The position numbers were made by a program, and so were the translations under genes. The notes under the pieces were generated by a model. It searched no databases, had not been told where the DNA came from, and worked only from the letters and a program-made list of their open reading frames with translations. Positions 62,108-64,000 of a stretch of 64,000 nucleotides of DNA are shown one piece after another. Source of the stretch: CAZRUA01 sp964603125 (GTDB lineage: Bacteria > Bacteroidota > Bacteroidia > B-17B0 > Aurantibacillaceae); assembly GCA_964603125.1 (NCBI GenBank), contig CAZRUA010000004.1, positions 1-64,000 on the forward strand, written 5' to 3'. How positions within the stretch are numbered: position 1 is the stretch's first letter; each line of letters opens with the position of its first letter.

Positions 62108-63124
62108 TTAAAACTTTACATCCAATCCCAACTTTTTGTAGTAGTCAATAATTGGCTGGTAAGGTCCAAATTTATGTTGTTTTTGTGGAAAGCTATCTAA
62201 ATAAGGACCTTTAGCGTAATCAATTGGCTTGTATTTTATGTTAGCATAATCATTTTTTGTAATTGGATTTGGACGTTTATGAATTGCATCATCGTTAATA
62301 AAAGCGCAAACGTCATACGATTCTTGAACCGTTAATTGAGGATTTTTGTAGCTAGATATTTTGTTGGGCATGTTCGCGTAAATAAACGCACTTAACTTAA
62401 CAACACGATGAACGCTGCTGCCAGCTTGGTAACTACTATCACCCCAAAGTGGCGGATATTCATAGGTTACGTTGTTTGCAAACATTTTACCTTGTCCGTT
62501 GTTCCCGTGGCATGATGCACATTTTGTATTATACACCGCTTCACCTTTTATTGGGTCGGCCGCTCTATCGGGAAATCCAATTTTTAACGGCTCGTCACCT
62601 TCTACGTGTCCGTCAACCGGTACTTTGCTTCCCAGCCATTTTATATAACTCGATATGGCTAAAATCTCCTTGCTATCCAATGGTAAATGTTTTCCATTAT
62701 GTGGACGCTCAATACAATTATTAATTCTATCTGCTAATGAAAGTACTTTGTTTTCGCGAGCTCTGTATTGCGGATAACGTGCGTGCGTGCTGAAAAAATT
62801 GAAGGCATAAGGTTTTGTGCCTGCATTTAAATGACAGTTGGTACAATTCATTTTATTGCCTAAATACTTACCAACTTTTCCTTCGGGTCCAATGTAGTAA
62901 GCAGTGTTCAATAACAATTGCTTTCCGTATTTCACTAAATCGCCAAATTCTCCTTTAGGAATGCTGTTGGTGTCTGGCGCTTGCCAAACTTTCGCGGGTA
63001 AATCCAATCCTAGAGAATCCGTAACAAGTGTTTCGTGTTTACTTTCAACTACTTCATTACCACATTTAGTAAAGAGTAAAATGAGAAATGGCAAACTTAA
63101 AAGGAGAATTTTTATTTTCTTCAT
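62108..63124 (-). CDS. TsdA/SoxA-like diheme c-type cytochrome
   Basis: A 338-residue exported protein. ATG 63124 (MKKIK...) was preferred over 63133. The N-terminal hydrophobic stretch is followed by KCGN, so it may be a lipoprotein (C21). Heme 1 is C94-TN-C97-H98, followed by RYPQYRARENKVLSLADRINNCIERPHNG; C137 sits where thiosulfate dehydrogenases have their axial Cys. Heme 2 is C202-AS-C205-H206, with M252 in the ANMP motif as distal ligand. This matches thiosulfate dehydrogenase (tetrathionate-forming) or the reverse reductase. A role in some other sulfur-compound redox step is the alternative. Confidence 0.75.
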   Translation of the reverse strand: MKKIKILLLSLPFLILLFTKCGNEVVESKHETLVTDSLGLDLPAKVWQAPDTNSIPKGEFGDLVKYGKQLLLNTAYYIGPEGKVGKYLGNKMNCTNCHLNAGTKPYAFNFFSTHARYPQYRARENKVLSLADRINNCIERPHNGKHLPLDSKEILAISSYIKWLGSKVPVDGHVEGDEPLKIGFPDRAADPIKGEAVYNTKCASCHGNNGQGKMFANNVTYEYPPLWGDSSYQAGSSVHRVVKLSAFIYANMPNKISSYKNPQLTVQESYDVCAFINDDAIHKRPNPITKNDYANIKYKPIDYAKGPYLDSFPQKQHKFGPYQPIIDYYKKLGLDVKF

Positions 63125-63144
63125 AAAGAGCATTAAACCAATTT

Positions 63145-63190
63145 GTAGAAAAAATAAACCCTCCGATGTTTTACATTGGAGGGTTTAAAA
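63145..63190 (-). terminator. Rho-independent terminator after the T9SS type A gene
   Basis: Arms AAACCCTCC (63156-63164) and GGAGGGTTT (63178-63186) form a 9-bp stem with a 13-base loop. On the - strand it is followed by TATTTTTT. It ends transcription from the gene at 63205 before the cytochrome gene. Confidence 0.85.
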
Positions 63191-63204
63191 TAATAATTTT
63201 TAAT

Positions 63205-64000
63205 TTATCGATTAAGAGTAAGTTTTTTAGTGGTTGAACCATTTTTAGAGCTCACTTTTACAAAATAAACTCCTTGTTCTTCTTTGCTTAAATTAATTTT
63301 TTGAGCGCCACTGTTTAATATAACATTCATAACAACTCTGCCTAAAGCATCTGTTATAACAACAGTAGAAGTTTCTTTTAAATGAATTGTAAACTCACCT
63401 GTATTTGGATTAGGGTACAATGAAACTATTAATGACGAGTTTCCGTTATCTCTAATGCCAACAGTTGTTACTGCTACACAAGCACTTGTATCACTACAAC
63501 CGTTTTTTGTAACTATCACAGCATAATTACCATTAGCTGTTGCTGCAAAGCTTTGGTTAGTTTCGCCAGAGATAGCAATGTTTCCGTTGTTGCAATCTAT
63601 CCACTGATATGTTGCGCCAGTTTCATCTGCAGTAATAGTTGCAGTAGTTCCATCTAGGCTTGTAGTTAAAATTGGTAAATTATTAATAGTAAGATTTAAA
63701 GTAATTAAGCTATCGCAACCACCTGCATTTGGTAAAATATGAGTTGCAGTGCTGTTACTTGCCGTGTAAGTTAATCCGTCAATCCAAGTGTAAGATCCGC
63801 AAGCTGTTTGAACATCTGTTCCAGTTGTATTTGCGCATATTGGACCAAAATTGGCTCTTAATTGATATGCTTTTAAAAAAGAACCGCCAAAATCTTCGTT
63901 ATTTGCCCAACCACCTAACGGACTTGTTGGCCAATTTACCCAGGTTGTTCCAGGGGTAAAAATATTGTCGGTTAGTCTAATTTGCACAGTACTATCAAAT
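63205..64000 (-). CDS. Exported protein with T9SS type A sorting domain (5' end outside window)
   Basis: The 3' portion of a secreted protein; the frame stays open to the right edge, so the GTG at 63987 is not the true start. From the N-terminal side it has a segment with TWVNWPTSPLGGW, a Cys-rich Ig-like stretch with SYTWIDGLTYTASNSTATH and GGCDSLITLNLTI (typical of Bacteroidota surface repeats), another Ig-like unit ending CVAVTTVG, then the type A sorting domain: SLYPNPNTGEFTI, VVITDALGRVV, QGVYFVKVSS and TTKKLTLNR. That domain sends it through type IX secretion and is usually cleaved. Function of the missing part is unknown. Confidence 0.85.
   Translation of the reverse strand, partial: FDSTVQIRLTDNIFTPGTTWVNWPTSPLGGWANNEDFGGSFLKAYQLRANFGPICANTTGTDVQTACGSYTWIDGLTYTASNSTATHILPNAGGCDSLITLNLTINNLPILTTSLDGTTATITADETGATYQWIDCNNGNIAISGETNQSFAATANGNYAVIVTKNGCSDTSACVAVTTVGIRDNGNSSLIVSLYPNPNTGEFTIHLKETSTVVITDALGRVVMNVILNSGAQKINLSKEEQGVYFVKVSSKNGSTTKKLTLNR

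Overview
The window is AT-rich bacterial DNA with almost no spacer and clearly belongs to the phylum Bacteroidota. Evidence: type IX secretion (T9SS) C-terminal sorting domains of both kinds (type B at 120-4205, type A at the right edge), a TonB receptor with a carboxypeptidase-regulatory-like N-terminus, LytS/LytTR signalling, short Crp-family regulators, roughly 800-residue FtsX-type permeases ending in the LRTE signature, promoter -7 boxes of the form TAnnTTTG, and no obvious Shine-Dalgarno sequences. The genus cannot be read from the sequence. No rRNA, tRNA, CRISPR array or intact insertion sequence was seen.

Layout. 1-4205: tail of an upstream gene, a bidirectional terminator, and a giant T9SS-exported PKD-type protein. 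4286-5686: divergent pair of 3-hydroxyanthranilate 3,4-dioxygenase and an atypical SDR. 5967-11204: an envelope locus with two paralogous beta-barrel proteins carrying TSP3 calcium repeats, SPOR-domain proteins and a Lys-rich secreted protein. 11296-12938: DUF4294 protein and a GT-C-like membrane protein. 13053-16276: fabD, a barrel protein, an alanine-dehydrogenase-like enzyme and a small anchored protein. 16469-19524: 2-aminomuconate semialdehyde dehydrogenase, thiL and 2-aminomuconate deaminase. With the dioxygenase these are three steps of lower kynurenine (tryptophan) catabolism, placed in two blocks. 19521-24133: helix-hairpin-helix barrel protein, PorV-like barrel protein and an M28 peptidase.

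24135-31745 is the most novel-looking block. It encodes a processive family-2 glycosyltransferase, a zinc-ribbon (TackOD1-like) protein with a degenerate GGDEF-like end, a HlyD-type adaptor, and a TolC-type outer-membrane protein fused to a TIM-barrel glycoside-hydrolase-like domain, with a divergent GH16 enzyme. It reads as an exopolysaccharide synthesis, export and trimming system that uses a HlyD/TolC conduit. 31750-34592 holds a GT39-like membrane transferase and an amidohydrolase-fold protein that has lost its metal site. 34672-35001 is a clear TfoX/Sxy pseudogene.

35148-41514 (all +): TonB receptor, flavodoxin-fold oxidoreductase, LytS-type kinase, LytTR regulator, universal stress protein and Crp-type regulator. 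41507-57556 (all -): a nine-gene tripartite ABC export operon with a MacA-like adaptor, two ATPases, five tandem MacB-like permeases and a TolC protein. It is divergent from a sigma-54 activator/histidine kinase pair (57872-60566) across a 315-bp region rich in inverted and direct repeats. 60665-64000: YiaA-type membrane protein, alkaline-ceramidase-like protein, TsdA-like diheme cytochrome c and the 3' part of a T9SS type A protein.
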